Counted from the first letter of the stretch, positions 35,837 to 46,168 are shown. The stretch is DNA of 64,000 nucleotides from Pseudoluteimonas sp044226035 (GCA_044226035.1 JBGAHT010000001.1:25294-89293), one strand, 5' to 3'. Numbers and translations are program-made. The notes: generated from the letters alone by a model not told the origin.

Positions 35837-35857
35837 GCGCTGTACGACCACGGCGGC

Positions 35858-36430
35858 ATGCCCGCTACGTCGACATCGCGCGACCTCGCCGCGCCGCGCC
35901 GCTACAGTTGCGCAGCAAGCAGAACACCGGCGGCCAGCCGCCGACGACGCCGACGACCTGTTCGCGTTGTTCTCAGACCCGGGTGATGCGGTACTGGAGC
36001 CGCGCGCCGATGCGCGAACGCGGCGAGGCCGAGGACTCATCGGCGACATGCTCGAGGCGTTCTCGAAGCGGGACTTGATCAATTGGGTGATCGTCGTACG
36101 ACGACCATCGCCACCACCCGTTCCATTTCGATCCGCGCCACCGCCGCGCGAAGTCGGCGCGCTGCTCGACCACTGGGGACGCAGGATCGCGTCGAAACGG
36201 TTTCGCTCGCCATCGACTGGGCGCTGCAGGCGCTGGTTCACCGCATCGAGGCCGACGTCGATCCGCGCAACGATGCCCTCGCGCCGCGTACTCGAACGGC
36301 TCGGCTTCTGCAGCGAAGGCGTGCTGCGCGAACGCTTCTTCGTCGGCGACGACGCCGATTGGAGCTGTTCGGCGTGCTCGCGCAGGTGGCGCGCAGCGCG
36401 GTCCGGTCGTCGCCGTCGCCCAGCACGTAG
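35858..36430 (+). pseudogene. GNAT acetyltransferase, broken by frameshifts
   Basis: Divergent from pyk. Fragments in different plus-strand frames: MPATSTSRDLAAPR near the start, APMRERGEAED, LIGDMLEAFSKRDLINWVIV, SLAIDWALQAL, then HRIEADVDPRND, RVLERLGFCSEGVLRERFFVGDDA. They follow the order of a RimJ/RimL-like N-acetyltransferase of about 185 residues, with stop TAG at 36428-36430. Single-base losses can be placed, for example a missing C within GAGGACTCATC (expected GAC CTC ATC). Substrate unknown. Confidence 0.75.
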
Positions 36431-38640
36431 GGTTTTCCCGCCGCGCGTACAGGTCACGCCGCTGCTCGAACTGCCCGAGCGCGTCCGGGTCGTCCGGCAG
36501 CCGGCGCTTCACCCGCGCGATCACGTCCTCGGCTTCGCCGCGCGCCTGGTCGTTGGCGTAGCAGGCGGCTTCGGTATCCATGTACGTCGAGCCGAGCTCT
36601 CCTTCTTCGCCAGCGCCTCGATGACATCGAGCCCACCTTCGGATCCCGCGACCGGATCGCGGAAACACACTGGAACCAGGCGAGGTTGTTGGAGGATCCC
36701 TCGTTGCCGAGGGCGATCGCCTTCTTCCAGGTTTCGATCTGCCTGCGCGATTCGGGCGTCTTCTTGCGGAACAGCCACGAGGCGTAGCTGTTCTGCGCGT
36801 CGGCATCGCCGCCATCGATCGCGCGCTGCAGCCAGCAGGCCTTCGTCTCGTCCGGCTTGCCGGTCACCCTTGAGCAGCGCGTGCCCAGTTGCGCCTCGAA
36901 TCGTGGTCGCCCTTCTCGGCGTCCTGCAGCAACAGGCCACCAGCTTTCTCCGGATCTTCTTCATGCCGCGGCCTTCCAGCGCCAGCGAAGCCAGCGCGCG
37001 GCGCGCCTGTGGTAGCCGGCACGATCAGGGTCTCGATAGATGTTGATGCCTTGTTCCTGGTTGGCGCGGAGACCTGGGCGTTCATCGACTGGCCGGGCAG
37101 TGCGTGGCCGCATTGACGTTGTTCGCGACGACCGCCTGCGAGCCAGGCCTCGGCATCGGCCCATCGGCCCTCGTCTTCCGCGTGGTATGCCATGTCGCCC
37201 ATGGCGACGGCAGACCCGCCCTGCGCCGCGTTTTCCAGGATTTTCCAGGCAGCGTCGTGGTCGATCTCCATCCCGTACTCGCCTGTATTCAACATATAGC
37301 CGTAGCGGGCCTGCGCATATGTCCCTCCTGGGCCACGGCCTTGCGCATGTGCTCGAGCATGCGCGGGGTGTCGCCGAGCGCCTCATACCGTCGGCCATTG
37401 CCCATCACCTTCGCCGGGCTCGTTCTGTGCAGGATCCGACAGGAAGCTGATTTGGGCGGCGTCGAGCAGACCTTCGGATCGGCGACAGCGCTCGATTGAT
37501 CTGCAACCAACGCCAATAACGCTGGCCATCGCCGGTAGAATGCTGCAATCGCTCCACTAGCGAAAGCAGGCGACTTTGCCTTCTCGTCCATGTCGTACAG
37601 GATCCGGGTGAACTGCTCGATCGCGCCCCCGCCCTCCCAATGCCGGTCGGCGTCGTCGAGCAATATCCATGCCTTGTCCGGATCGCGTTTGGAAACGCCG
37701 ATCCCAGCAGGTACGCCATCGACACAGCAGCAACGGATAGGCTTGGTGCTTTTCCGCCCTCGGAAGCAGCATCGACCATGCCATCGCCACAGTGCGCGGA
37801 CCGTTGCGTCGCGCAAACCACGAGCCACCAGTGGACGCAGCTCGCCCCCTCCAGCGACCGCGCCTCCGCGCAACGTGGCGTAACCTCTGGTCACCGGACT
37901 CGCCCCGCCGCCTTCGCGACGGCTTGTGCATCCAGCGCGAACACCTGGTTCGCGGCAGCCGAAATTCGAATGTAGTCGTTCGCCAGGTTGTCGCGCAGGA
38001 TAGGGAATCCATGCATCGGGGCATCGCGATGGAGCGTGTAGTTGGCATCGATGAAATCGAACGCAAATGCCGCTCCACGCCAGATCGCGCGCGGCGATGG
38101 GCAAAAATAGCGTTGTGGATGAATCCACGGGTAATAAAATAGGCGACTTCCATGCCACTGGACAAGACCAGCGCTGGCATCGATCGGCGCCAGCACCCGT
38201 ATTGGCCTCGGGTCGTAATGCGCCCCAGGTGCGACAAGGCTTCGCGCGAAAGCGCCAGCAGGATATCGTCTGCCTGATCCGCCCGTGCCGCATCACCGTG
38301 GCCTGCGCGCACGGTATTGGCGCGCCGGATAGCGAGACTGACCGAGGTTGCGGCGACGATGGCAACGACGCATCGGCATTGGCCCAGCATGCCATCGGCG
38401 TCGACGCTGCTGCCGTCGTAACCCACACGGCCCAGCACATCGTAGGCGCCGAAAACGGTCGACGCATTGGCCGTCGCGGAAGCGGTACCCATTCCGCCGC
38501 CGCATCGATGGCGTATCTGCAGCCACGGCGCTGCCGAACGTGGCGGACAGCACCATGGCCCACAAGGCCCGGCGCCTTGCGCGCGTCCTCTTGCTGCGCG
38601 CACCTTCGTTCGCGGCGTCGCGGATCAGGTCCTGCAGCCG
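36431..38640 (-). pseudogene. Secreted Sel1-repeat protein gene(s), broken by frameshifts
   Basis: Minus-strand fragments. N-terminal export signal ALWAMVLSATFGSAVAAD near 38580-38530; then pieces such as MHGFPILRDNLANDYIRISAAANQVFALD; then Sel1/TPR-like units including DPDKAWILLDDADRHW, EIDHDAAWKILENAAQGGSAVAMGDMAYH and KACWLQRAIDGGDADAQNSYASWL. The frame changes many times. Sel1 proteins are solenoids used for protein contacts in the periplasm. Whether this was one gene of about 720 codons or two cannot be told; limits are approximate. Confidence 0.65.
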
Positions 38641-38649
38641 TCATCGCGT

Positions 38650-40579
38650 TCGCCTGCGTCGAGCGATACTGGAACTTGGTGCAGGCGCGCGGACGGGCTG
38701 TCGCTGGTCTTGCGCAGTTCCTGCAATTGCGCCGTCACGCCGGCGGCGGCATCTATTCGCGTACCCGCATGCGGTAGTCGATGGCGACGCCGTCGCGCGG
38801 CTTCACTTCCCGCGTGTAATCGAACGCCTCGGCCTTGTATTCCTCGCTCCCGAACCTCGCTTCCCATCCCATTGGGCACAACCCAGGTCGATGCGATGGC
38901 GATATTCGCCAGGCACGGCAGGTACAACAGCCCCGCTGCGCGCCATCGATTTCGGCAGCGACGCCGGCGACTGCAGCATCGGCGTACGTCCAGCGTGCGC
39001 GTGGTGGCGTCGATGTTCTGGAACAGGGCATCGAGCAAGTAACGCCGTGATGTCCAGGGCGTTCGAATCGCGGTCGTCGCGGATCTGCAACAGCGCCGAT
39101 TCCCGCAACTGGCCATAGCGCTTGCGGTAGAAATCCGGCGTAGCCGCGAAATATCGTCGCGCGCGCTCGCGGAAACGATCGCGGTTGCCGTTGGCCAAGC
39201 GCCGCGGTACGCTCCACTGGGTGCGACCTTCCCATCGTCCGCGGGCGATAGGCGTTCGCTGACATCGATGCCGAAACGCCGCGCGGTTCCGGCGGTGCGA
39301 TCGCCTGCAAGGCGTCCGGTGCCCGCGAGCACCGGCAATGCGTAGCCGAAGCAAGCTGGTCCGTACTGCCTGCGGCGCCGTCCTGGGCCATGGTCGCGTC
39401 TACCACGCTGGCTTGCCGTCGAGCGTGGCGCGCACGATCACATGGTCGAACGCCGGAAGCCGCGCGGCTATGCGCCGACCGAACGGCCACGCCCATCGAA
39501 GTCCAGCGCCGGCAGCGGCGATCCCCATGCCCGCCAGGATGTCGACAGCAGATAGGCCTTGTCGCCGGTCGCCTCGGCGATTCGCGCGGGTATCGGCCGG
39601 CGCGCTTGTGTGTTCTCGCCCATTTCCACGCCGAAGTAGCGCACTTCGTCCTGCACCGCGCGCAGCGCCGCAGTGAGTCGCTCGCGCGGCGTCGGCAAGC
39701 GCGACCACTCCGCGACCCGCGCCTCGAGGTCGGCGGGCAGCGCTCCGGCATCGGGATACAGCGGCAAGGCCCACGCAACCACGTCCGCCCAACTGCGGCG
39801 CGCGCTGACGAGGGCCATGGGATAGGGTTGGTACCAGATCGGATAGTCGTCCTCGTTGTCGATCGCTGCGGAACCGTGACTGTGGAAAACGATTTCTGGC
39901 TACGCAGTTCGACACCGCGCCTTCGGCGCGCCGTTCTCGAGATGCGTCGCGAACTGAGTACCCGGGTCGGCAAGTACGCGGTAGCTGTCGAGCACTGGGC
40001 TGCCCCAGGAGAGGGTTGCGCCGTCGGTGAGCTGGCGGGCGAGTATGGGAGTGCTGCCGGCCACCGTGAACGCGATGCGAACGACATCGCCCACGCGTAC
40101 GTCGTCGAGCACGATCAACGCGCTTACCTCGCCGTCGGCCATGTTCTTCTCGAAGCCGGTTTCGCGCCGCGCCAGCGAAATCCGTTCCGGATCGAGGCGG
40201 TTTTGCCAGTGCCCCGTCGCGCCGCGGCCAGGCTCGTGGACGGTCAGCGTCTGGTACCCGGGGTTGAAGTCGAGCTGGTAGCGACCCGCCTCACCGAGCA
40301 GCGAGGTTGAATCCACCTCGTCGCGTAGTCGGTAAACAGCAGGTCCTGGCCGCTGCGCCGATCCGCCCTTGGCGCTCATGCGAGCCAGGCCCGCCACGGC
40401 GGCCGGTCCGCGCCCGGCGCCTTCGGATCCCACTGCGCCGGCACTTCATGCCTCTGCACGAAAGCCGGCACCGGGCCGACCGAGAACCTGTAATCGCCAC
40501 GCTGGTATTCGGTATCGCCGGCCCACGCCAAGCCAGACAGCAGCAGGCAGGCCGCCGCCAGAACATCCGCATCGCCATT
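38650..40579 (-). pseudogene. DUF3857/transglutaminase-domain protein, broken by frameshifts
   Basis: From ATG near 40573-40579 (aggggaatggcg ribosome site) the minus strand encodes a secreted protein in pieces: YRLRDEVDSTSLLGEAGRYQ and WQNRLDPERISLARRETGFE (DUF3857), DVRVGDVVRIAFTVAGS, then WADVVAWALPLYPDAGALP and AALRAVQDEVRYFGVEMGEN (transglutaminase-like), then a late fragment IDAAAGVTAQLQELRKTSDS. Parts lie in at least three frames with an in-frame stop at 38753. Family members are exported and often next to peptidoglycan or polymer genes. Limits are approximate. Confidence 0.75.
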
Positions 40580-40653
40580 CCCCTGCGTACCCCCTCGAAC
40601 GACGCAGGGAGGCTACAACAAGATCGCATCCGCCGCTGTGGACTCGGTTCCGT

Positions 40654-41826
40654 TCAGCTCCGCGCTTCCAGCGCCGCCACCGCCGGCAGGGTCTTGCCTT
40701 CGAGGAATTCGAGGAAGGCGCCGCCGCCGGTGGAGATGTACGACACCTCGTTTTCGATGCCGTACTTGTCCACCGCCGCGAGGGTGTCGCCGCCGCCGGC
40801 GATGGAGAACGCCTTCGACGCGGCGATCGCGCGCGCCAGCGTCTCGGTGCCCTTGCCGGAGGCGTCGAACTCGAACACGCCGACCGGGCCGTTCCAGACC
40901 ACGGTGCCGGCCTTCGCGATCAACGCGGCGTATTGCTTCGCGGTTTCCGGGCCGATGTCGAGGATCATGTCGTCGGCCCCGACCGCGTCGACCGACTTCA
41001 CCGTCGCCGGCGCGTTCGCGCTGAACTCGGGCGCGACCACGACATCGACCGGAATCGGGATCTCGGCGCCGCGCGCCTTGGCATCGGCCATGATCCGCTT
41101 CGCGGTGTCGATCAGGTCGGGTTCGACCAGCGATTTCCCGACGGGATAGCCCATCGCGGCGATGAAGGTGTTGGCGATGCCGCCGCCGACGATGAGCTGG
41201 TCCACCTTCGACACCAGCGAGGACAGCAGTTCCAGCTCGGTCGAGACCTTGCTGCCGGCGACGATGGCCAGCAGCGGCCGCGCCGGGTCGTCCAGCGCCT
41301 TGCCCAGCGCATCGAGCTCGGCCATCAGCAGCGGGCCGCCCGCGGCCTGCTTCGCGAAACGGATGACGCCGTGCGTGGACGCCTGCGCGCGGTGCGCGGT
41401 GCCGAAGGCATCCATCACGAACACGTCGCACAACGCCGCGTATTTCTTCGAAAGCGCTTCGTCGTCCTTGCCCTCGCCGACGTTCATGCGGCAGTTCTCG
41501 AGCAGCACGACCTGGCCTGGCGCGACCGCGACCCCGTCGAGGTAGTCCTTCAGCAGCGGCACCTCGCGGCCGAGCAGTTCGGACAGGCGCCTAGCCACCG
41601 GCGCCAGCGAATCGGCCTCGCTCCACGCGCCTTCCTTCGGCCGCCCCAGGTGCGAGGCGACCATCACCGCCGCGCCTTTTTCCAGCGCCAGCCGGATGGT
41701 GGGCAAGGCCGCGGCGATGCGCTGTTCCGAGGTGATGCGGCCGCCCTCGATCGGCACGTTGAGGTCTTCGCGGATCAGCACTCGCTTGCCGGCGAGGTCG
41801 AGGTCGGTCATGCGCAGGATGGTCAT
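40654..41826 (-). CDS. pgk: Phosphoglycerate kinase
   Basis: 390 residues from ATG 41826 and fully intact. Transfers phosphate from 1,3-bisphosphoglycerate to ADP. Motifs: VLIREDLNVPIEGGRI near the start, SHLGRPKEG, LLENCRMNVGEG, GGGIANTFIAAMGY, NGPVGVFEF and the nucleotide-binding GGGDTLAAV with ISTGGGAFLEFLEG. The longer frame to 43446 is a shadow of the diguanylate cyclase. Upstream is the GGDEF gene, 53 bp away; downstream the damage block begins at about 40.6 kb. Confidence 0.97.
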   Translation of the reverse strand: MTILRMTDLDLAGKRVLIREDLNVPIEGGRITSEQRIAAALPTIRLALEKGAAVMVASHLGRPKEGAWSEADSLAPVARRLSELLGREVPLLKDYLDGVAVAPGQVVLLENCRMNVGEGKDDEALSKKYAALCDVFVMDAFGTAHRAQASTHGVIRFAKQAAGGPLLMAELDALGKALDDPARPLLAIVAGSKVSTELELLSSLVSKVDQLIVGGGIANTFIAAMGYPVGKSLVEPDLIDTAKRIMADAKARGAEIPIPVDVVVAPEFSANAPATVKSVDAVGADDMILDIGPETAKQYAALIAKAGTVVWNGPVGVFEFDASGKGTETLARAIAASKAFSIAGGGDTLAAVDKYGIENEVSYISTGGGAFLEFLEGKTLPAVAALEARS

Positions 41827-41879
41827 GGCGGCGGGTGCGTGGAAACGGACGCGTATTGTCGCGGCCACGGCGGCGCGGT

Positions 41880-43568
41880 TCAAACCTCGGCGCGGTCGCG
41901 GCCGGCGGATTTGGCGCGGTACAGCGCGGCATCGGCCTGGGTCAGCAGCGTCCCCAGCGGGACCGGCAGGCCCGCCTGCATCGCGGCGATGCCGATGCTC
42001 GCGGTGACGCGCCCTTCCGGCGCCGCGGCGTGCGCGATATCGGCTTCGCGCAGGCGCTCGCGGATGCGCGCCGCCGCCGCCTGCGCCTGCACGAGCGTCG
42101 CGCCCGGCAGCAGCACCGCGAATTCCTCGCCGCCCTGCCGCGCCAGCACGTCGTCGCCATGCAGCAGCGCGCCGCGCACCACGCCGGCGAAGCGCTTCAA
42201 CGCGCCGTCGCCGTGGAGATGGCCGTAATGGTCGTTGTAGGCCTTGAAATGGTCGATGTCGATGGCGAGCACTGCGAACGCCCCGGCGCGGTCGGCCGCC
42301 GCCCGCCACAGTCGCAGCCCCTCTTCCTGGAAGCCGCGGTAGTTGAGGCAGCCGGTCAGCGCGTCGGTGCGGCTGAGGCGATCGAGCTTGGCCACCGCGT
42401 CGCTCAGCGCGCGGGTGCGGTCGTCGATGGCCTGCTCGCGCTTGTCCAGGACGTCCTGCAGCTCGCCATAGGCCGCGTTCATGCGCGAGGCCAGGTCGCC
42501 GATGCCGCCCGCCAGCGGTTGCAGTTCCTCGGGCATGCGCGACAGTTGCGAGGGATCCAGCGTTCCGCCGAGCGCATAGCCGTGCAGGCTGCCGAGCAGC
42601 CGACCCATGCTCGTGGCCAGCAGCCTGCGCATCCGCCACAGCACCAGCAGGACGCCGAACGTGGTCGCGGCCAGGAGGCCGAGCAGCAGCCCCAGGCGCG
42701 GCAGGCTGGACGTGAGCAGGCGCTGCTCGGGTGCGATCACCGCCACCGTCCATCCGATCCGCATCCGCACCGCGTCGACGTAGGCGCGTTCGTCGCCGGC
42801 CAGCAGCCCGGGCAGGATGCGCGCCCGCGCGATCTGCCCCGATGCGCTCGCGCCGTCGCGGATGTCTGCGCCGAGCGCGCCCGTGGCGTCCGGGAAATGC
42901 CAGCGCAGGCCGCTGCTCGCGTACACCACGCGTTCGCCGCGGTCGAGCAGCAGCAGTTCGAGCCCGCGCCGGCGCAAGGTGCTGGCGCGTTCGCGCACCA
43001 GGCGTTCGACCGGCAAGGACGCCTGCAGCACGCCGTCGAACCGGCCTTCGCGCAACAGCGGCGCGGACACCGCGACCAGGGCCTGGTCGCCGTCGATGCG
43101 GGCGCGGTATCCGTCGAGACATGCGCGAGCCCACTGTCGCGGGGCGCGCGGAACCAGTCGCGGTCGGCGGCGTTTTCCCCGGTCGGCGCCATCGCTCGCC
43201 CGTTCGCCGCGCGCGGCGACGATGTCGCCATCGGCGTCGGTGGCGAGCGCGCACAGGAAGGACGGATAGGCCTTCAGCAGGCGGTCCAGCGCGGCGTCGG
43301 GCGGCGATGCGGATGCGGCGAGCGGGGTGGCGGCGAGCAGGCGCACGCCGGCGAGGTGGCTGTCGAGGAAGTCGTCGAAGGTGCTCGCGCTGCTCTGGGC
43401 GTTGGTGGACAGGCGCAACAACAGCTCGTCGCGGTCGCGCTGCCACTGGCTCCAGAGCAGGGCGATGCCGAACACCAATACCGGCAACAGCGCGGCGAGC
43501 AGCAGCATCCGCGTCAGGCTGCGGCGCAGGCTCCAGCTGGCGGCGCGCTTGTCGTCCGATCCGGTCAC
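41880..43568 (-). CDS. Membrane diguanylate cyclase (Cache-like sensor + GGDEF)
   Basis: 562 residues. TM1 (about 20-42), a periplasmic Cache-like sensor, TM2 (about 290-312), a HAMP-like/coiled linker (about 315-405), then a GGDEF domain (about 405-562) with active-site RQGGEEFAVLLPGA, making c-di-GMP from GTP; no clear RxxD inhibitory site. At about 43118-43195 the protein is locally out of frame: the next frame gives GENAADRDWFRAPRDSGLAHVS, the usual Cache wording, replaced here by an Arg-rich stretch. Two compensating indels keep the length. It lies between gapA and pgk. Confidence 0.88.
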   Translation of the reverse strand: MTGSDDKRAASWSLRRSLTRMLLLAALLPVLVFGIALLWSQWQRDRDELLLRLSTNAQSSASTFDDFLDSHLAGVRLLAATPLAASASPPDAALDRLLKAYPSFLCALATDADGDIVAARGERASDGADRGKRRRPRLVPRAPRQWARACLDGYRARIDGDQALVAVSAPLLREGRFDGVLQASLPVERLVRERASTLRRRGLELLLLDRGERVVYASSGLRWHFPDATGALGADIRDGASASGQIARARILPGLLAGDERAYVDAVRMRIGWTVAVIAPEQRLLTSSLPRLGLLLGLLAATTFGVLLVLWRMRRLLATSMGRLLGSLHGYALGGTLDPSQLSRMPEELQPLAGGIGDLASRMNAAYGELQDVLDKREQAIDDRTRALSDAVAKLDRLSRTDALTGCLNYRGFQEEGLRLWRAAADRAGAFAVLAIDIDHFKAYNDHYGHLHGDGALKRFAGVVRGALLHGDDVLARQGGEEFAVLLPGATLVQAQAAAARIRERLREADIAHAAAPEGRVTASIGIAAMQAGLPVPLGTLLTQADAALYRAKSAGRDRAEV

Positions 43569-43594
43569 GCCGCCGATCCTAGCCCTTCCGCCGC

Positions 43595-43625
43595 AAAAAC
43601 GAAGCCCCGCGGCGGCGGGGCTTCG
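43595..43625 (-). terminator. Rho-independent terminator after gapA
   Basis: On the minus strand: stem cgaagccccgc / gcggggcttcg (43625-43615 with 43610-43600), then GTTTTTG. It lies 28 bp past the gapA stop, so gapA transcripts should end before the GGDEF gene. Confidence 0.85.
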
Positions 43626-43652
43626 GCGGGGCCGGGATCGCGGGCCGGGCGC

Positions 43653-44657
43653 TTACTTCGCCGCGACCACCTTGACCATTTCCAGGCACTTGTTCGAATA
43701 GCCCCACTCGTTGTCGTACCAGCTGACCAGCTTGACGAAGGTCGGGTCGAGCGCGATGCCGGCGTCGGCGTCGAAGATCGAGGTGCGGGTGTCGCCGCGA
43801 AAGTCGGTGGCGACGACCTTGTCCTCGGTGTAGCCGAGGATGCCCTTGAGCGCGCCTTCCGACTGCGCCTTCATTTCGGCCTTGATCTCTTCGTAGGTCG
43901 CCGGCTTCTCGAGTTCGGCGGTGAGGTCGACCACGGACACGTCCGAGGTCGGCACGCGGAAGCTCATGCCGGTCAGCTTCTTGTTGAGCTCGGGGATGAC
44001 CACGCCCACGGCCTTGGCCGCGCCGGTGCTGGAGGGAATGATGTTCTCGAGGATGCCGCGGCCGCCGCGCCAGTCCTTGTTGCTCGGGCCGTCGACCGTC
44101 TTCTGGGTGGCGGTGGCGGCGTGCACCGTGGTCATCAGGCCGCGCTTGATGCCCCACTTGTCGTTGAGCACCTTGGCCAGCGGCGCCAGGCAGTTGGTGG
44201 TGCAGGAGGCATTCGAGATGATCGCCTCGCCCTTGTACGACTTGTCGTTCACGCCGTAGACGAACATCGGCGTGTCGTCCTTGGACGGCGCCGACAGGAT
44301 CACCTTCTTCGCGCCGGCGTCGAGGTGCTTCTGCGCGCTGGCCTTGTCGAGGAACAGGCCGGTGGATTCGATGACGACGTCCGCGCCGGCCTCGTTCCAC
44401 TTGAGGTTGGCCGGATCGCGTTCCTGGGTCAGGCGGATCTTCCTGCCGTCGACGACCAGGTTCCCGCCATCGACCGAGACTTCGCCTTCGAAGCGGCCGT
44501 GCACCGAATCGTGCTTGAGCATGTAGGCCAGGTAATCGGGTTCGAGCAGGTCGTTGATCGCGACCACCTCGACCTCGCCGGCGAAGTTCTGCAGCGCCGA
44601 GCGCAGCACGTTGCGACCGATGCGGCCGAAGCCATTGATGCCCACCTTGATCGCCAT
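43653..44657 (-). CDS. gapA: Glyceraldehyde-3-phosphate dehydrogenase
   Basis: 334 residues. NAD-binding N-terminus KVGINGFGRIGRNVLR, catalytic ISNASCTTNCLAPL with nucleophile Cys, HAATATQKTVDGPSNKDWRGGR and C-terminal SWYDNEWGYSNK are all intact. Oxidative phosphorylation of GAP to 1,3-bisphosphoglycerate, in the order gapA-(GGDEF)-pgk-pyk-fba on the minus strand. It is divergent from the S1/P1 nuclease, with 71 bp between them. Its terminator is described separately. Confidence 0.98.
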   Translation of the reverse strand: MAIKVGINGFGRIGRNVLRSALQNFAGEVEVVAINDLLEPDYLAYMLKHDSVHGRFEGEVSVDGGNLVVDGRKIRLTQERDPANLKWNEAGADVVIESTGLFLDKASAQKHLDAGAKKVILSAPSKDDTPMFVYGVNDKSYKGEAIISNASCTTNCLAPLAKVLNDKWGIKRGLMTTVHAATATQKTVDGPSNKDWRGGRGILENIIPSSTGAAKAVGVVIPELNKKLTGMSFRVPTSDVSVVDLTAELEKPATYEEIKAEMKAQSEGALKGILGYTEDKVVATDFRGDTRTSIFDADAGIALDPTFVKLVSWYDNEWGYSNKCLEMVKVVAAK

Positions 44658-44728
44658 GAACGCCTGCTCCTGCGGATGTCGGGAAAGACGGGTATTTTAA
44701 CGGTTCCGCCGGCCGGAACGGACCCGCG

Positions 44729-45583
44729 ATGCGCCGAACCCGCGTTTCCCTGCTGCTTTTCGCGGCGCTGCTGGCCGCCAGCCCCGCGGCGCTGGCCTGG
44801 AGCGCGCTCGGGCACCGCCTGGTCGGGGCCATCGCCGAACGCCACCTCGACCCCGCCGCCGAGGCCCAGGTGCGCGCGCTGCTGGCCGGCGAACCCGACC
44901 CGACCCTCGCCGGCGTCGCCTACTGGGCGGACGCGCTGCGCAACGACGACCCGCCGCGGTTCAAGGCCACTTCGCGCTGGCACTACATCAACGCGCGCGG
45001 CGGCGGATGCGATTTCGACCTCGCCCGCGATTGCCCGGACGGCGGCTGCGTGGTCGCGCAGATCCAGCGGCAGCGCGCGATCCTCGCCGACCGCACGCGA
45101 CCGCGCGAGGCGCGGCGCGACGCGCTGAAGTTCCTCGTGCACCTGGTCGGCGACGCGCACCAGCCGATGCACGCCGGCGACCGCACCGACGCCGGCGGCA
45201 ACCAGTACCAGATCAGCCTGGCGACCGCGCTCGAACCCGAGGCCTACGCCCGCGACAAGTACGTCGACGGGGTGATGGGAACCAACCTGCATTCGGTCTG
45301 GGACTACTACATCCTCGGCGCGGCCGGCCTGTCGCTGCCGCAGTACGCGCGCAAGCTCGACGCGCTGCCGTGGCCGCCGTCGAACGAAGCGCCGCTGTTC
45401 GCGCCGATGGCCTGGGCGAGGGAATCGTGCCGGCTGGTCGAGGCGCGCCACCTCTATCCCGACGGGCACAAGCTCGACGACGGCTACCTCGACGCGATGC
45501 GCCCGCTGGCCGAGCAGCGCATCCGCCAGGCCGCGTGGCGGCTGGCTTCCATCCTCAACGACGCGCTCGGCCAGCAGCCGTGA
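44729..45583 (+). CDS. Secreted S1/P1-type nuclease
   Basis: 284 residues. Signal peptide ending at AALA-WSALGH, so the mature protein begins with the Trp whose amino group is a zinc ligand. Further ligands are seen in HRLVG, YWADALRND, WHYIN, LVHLVGDAHQPMH and DGVMGTNLHSVWD. Three-zinc single-strand nuclease/phosphomonoesterase, probably for extracellular nucleic acid. Length is normal. The TGA ends where the convergent sulfur-transferase gene ends (no gap). Confidence 0.94.
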   Translation: MRRTRVSLLLFAALLAASPAALAWSALGHRLVGAIAERHLDPAAEAQVRALLAGEPDPTLAGVAYWADALRNDDPPRFKATSRWHYINARGGGCDFDLARDCPDGGCVVAQIQRQRAILADRTRPREARRDALKFLVHLVGDAHQPMHAGDRTDAGGNQYQISLATALEPEAYARDKYVDGVMGTNLHSVWDYYILGAAGLSLPQYARKLDALPWPPSNEAPLFAPMAWARESCRLVEARHLYPDGHKLDDGYLDAMRPLAEQRIRQAAWRLASILNDALGQQP

Positions 45584-46168
45584 TCAGGGCTGGGCGGGCA
45601 CGCCCAGCAGGATGCGGACACGCGCTTCGGTCGAGGTCATTCCCGCCGCACGGCCGAGCATGATCGCCTCGTCCGCCGGCACGCCTTCATCGTGCGCGGC
45701 CATCAGCGCCAGCAGTCCGCCGGCGCGATTGCCGCTGGCGCAATGCACCAGCACCGGCCCTTGCGCGTCGTGCAGCGCATCGCGGAGCGCATCGGCGTTC
45801 GCCGCGTCGATGCCCTCGGCGCCCGCGACCGGGATCGAAACGTATCGCATGCCGGCCGCGCGCACTTCGGCGGCTTCGTCGCGGCCGTGCATTTCCGCTG
45901 GCGTGCGCAGGTTGACCACGGTTCCGACGCCGCGCGCACGGATCGCATTCCAATCGGTCGGCGCCGGTTGCCCAGCGCTGAACAGGCCCGGGCGCGGTTG
46001 GCGCAGCGCGACGCCGGCCGCGGGCGCGGAAACCGCCGGGATCGACGGCATCGCCTGCGGCGCATGCGCGCAGGCGGCGAGCAGCGGGAAAACCCATGCC
46101 AGCGACTGCGCGGCACGGGCGACGGCCCGTCGGAGTTCGTCGGCGGGCCCGGAAGACGATGGGATCAC
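45584..46168 (-). CDS. TIGR01244/DUF442 sulfur-transferase-like protein, exported
   Basis: 194 residues from GTG 46168, which overlaps the pump stop by 4 bp. N-terminal hydrophobic segment SLAWVFPLLAACAHA with a possible lipobox (LAAC), so the protein is probably a lipoprotein. The core has PGLFSAGQP, TVVNLRTPAEMHGRDEAAE, YVSIPVAG and the active-site LVHCASGNRAGG (Cys with four residues before Arg, as in the TIGR01244 family, related to tyrosine phosphatases). In other bacteria this domain is fused to persulfide dioxygenase (Blh); here it is a separate, exported gene of the sulfide operon. Confidence 0.82.
   Translation of the reverse strand: MIPSSSGPADELRRAVARAAQSLAWVFPLLAACAHAPQAMPSIPAVSAPAAGVALRQPRPGLFSAGQPAPTDWNAIRARGVGTVVNLRTPAEMHGRDEAAEVRAAGMRYVSIPVAGAEGIDAANADALRDALHDAQGPVLVHCASGNRAGGLLALMAAHDEGVPADEAIMLGRAAGMTSTEARVRILLGVPAQP

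Noticed and set aside
40654..43446. A possible fusion of phosphoglycerate kinase with an upstream domain
   Set aside because: The upstream part is out of frame with the GGDEF gene it overlaps. pgk has a proper ATG at 41826 and normal length.
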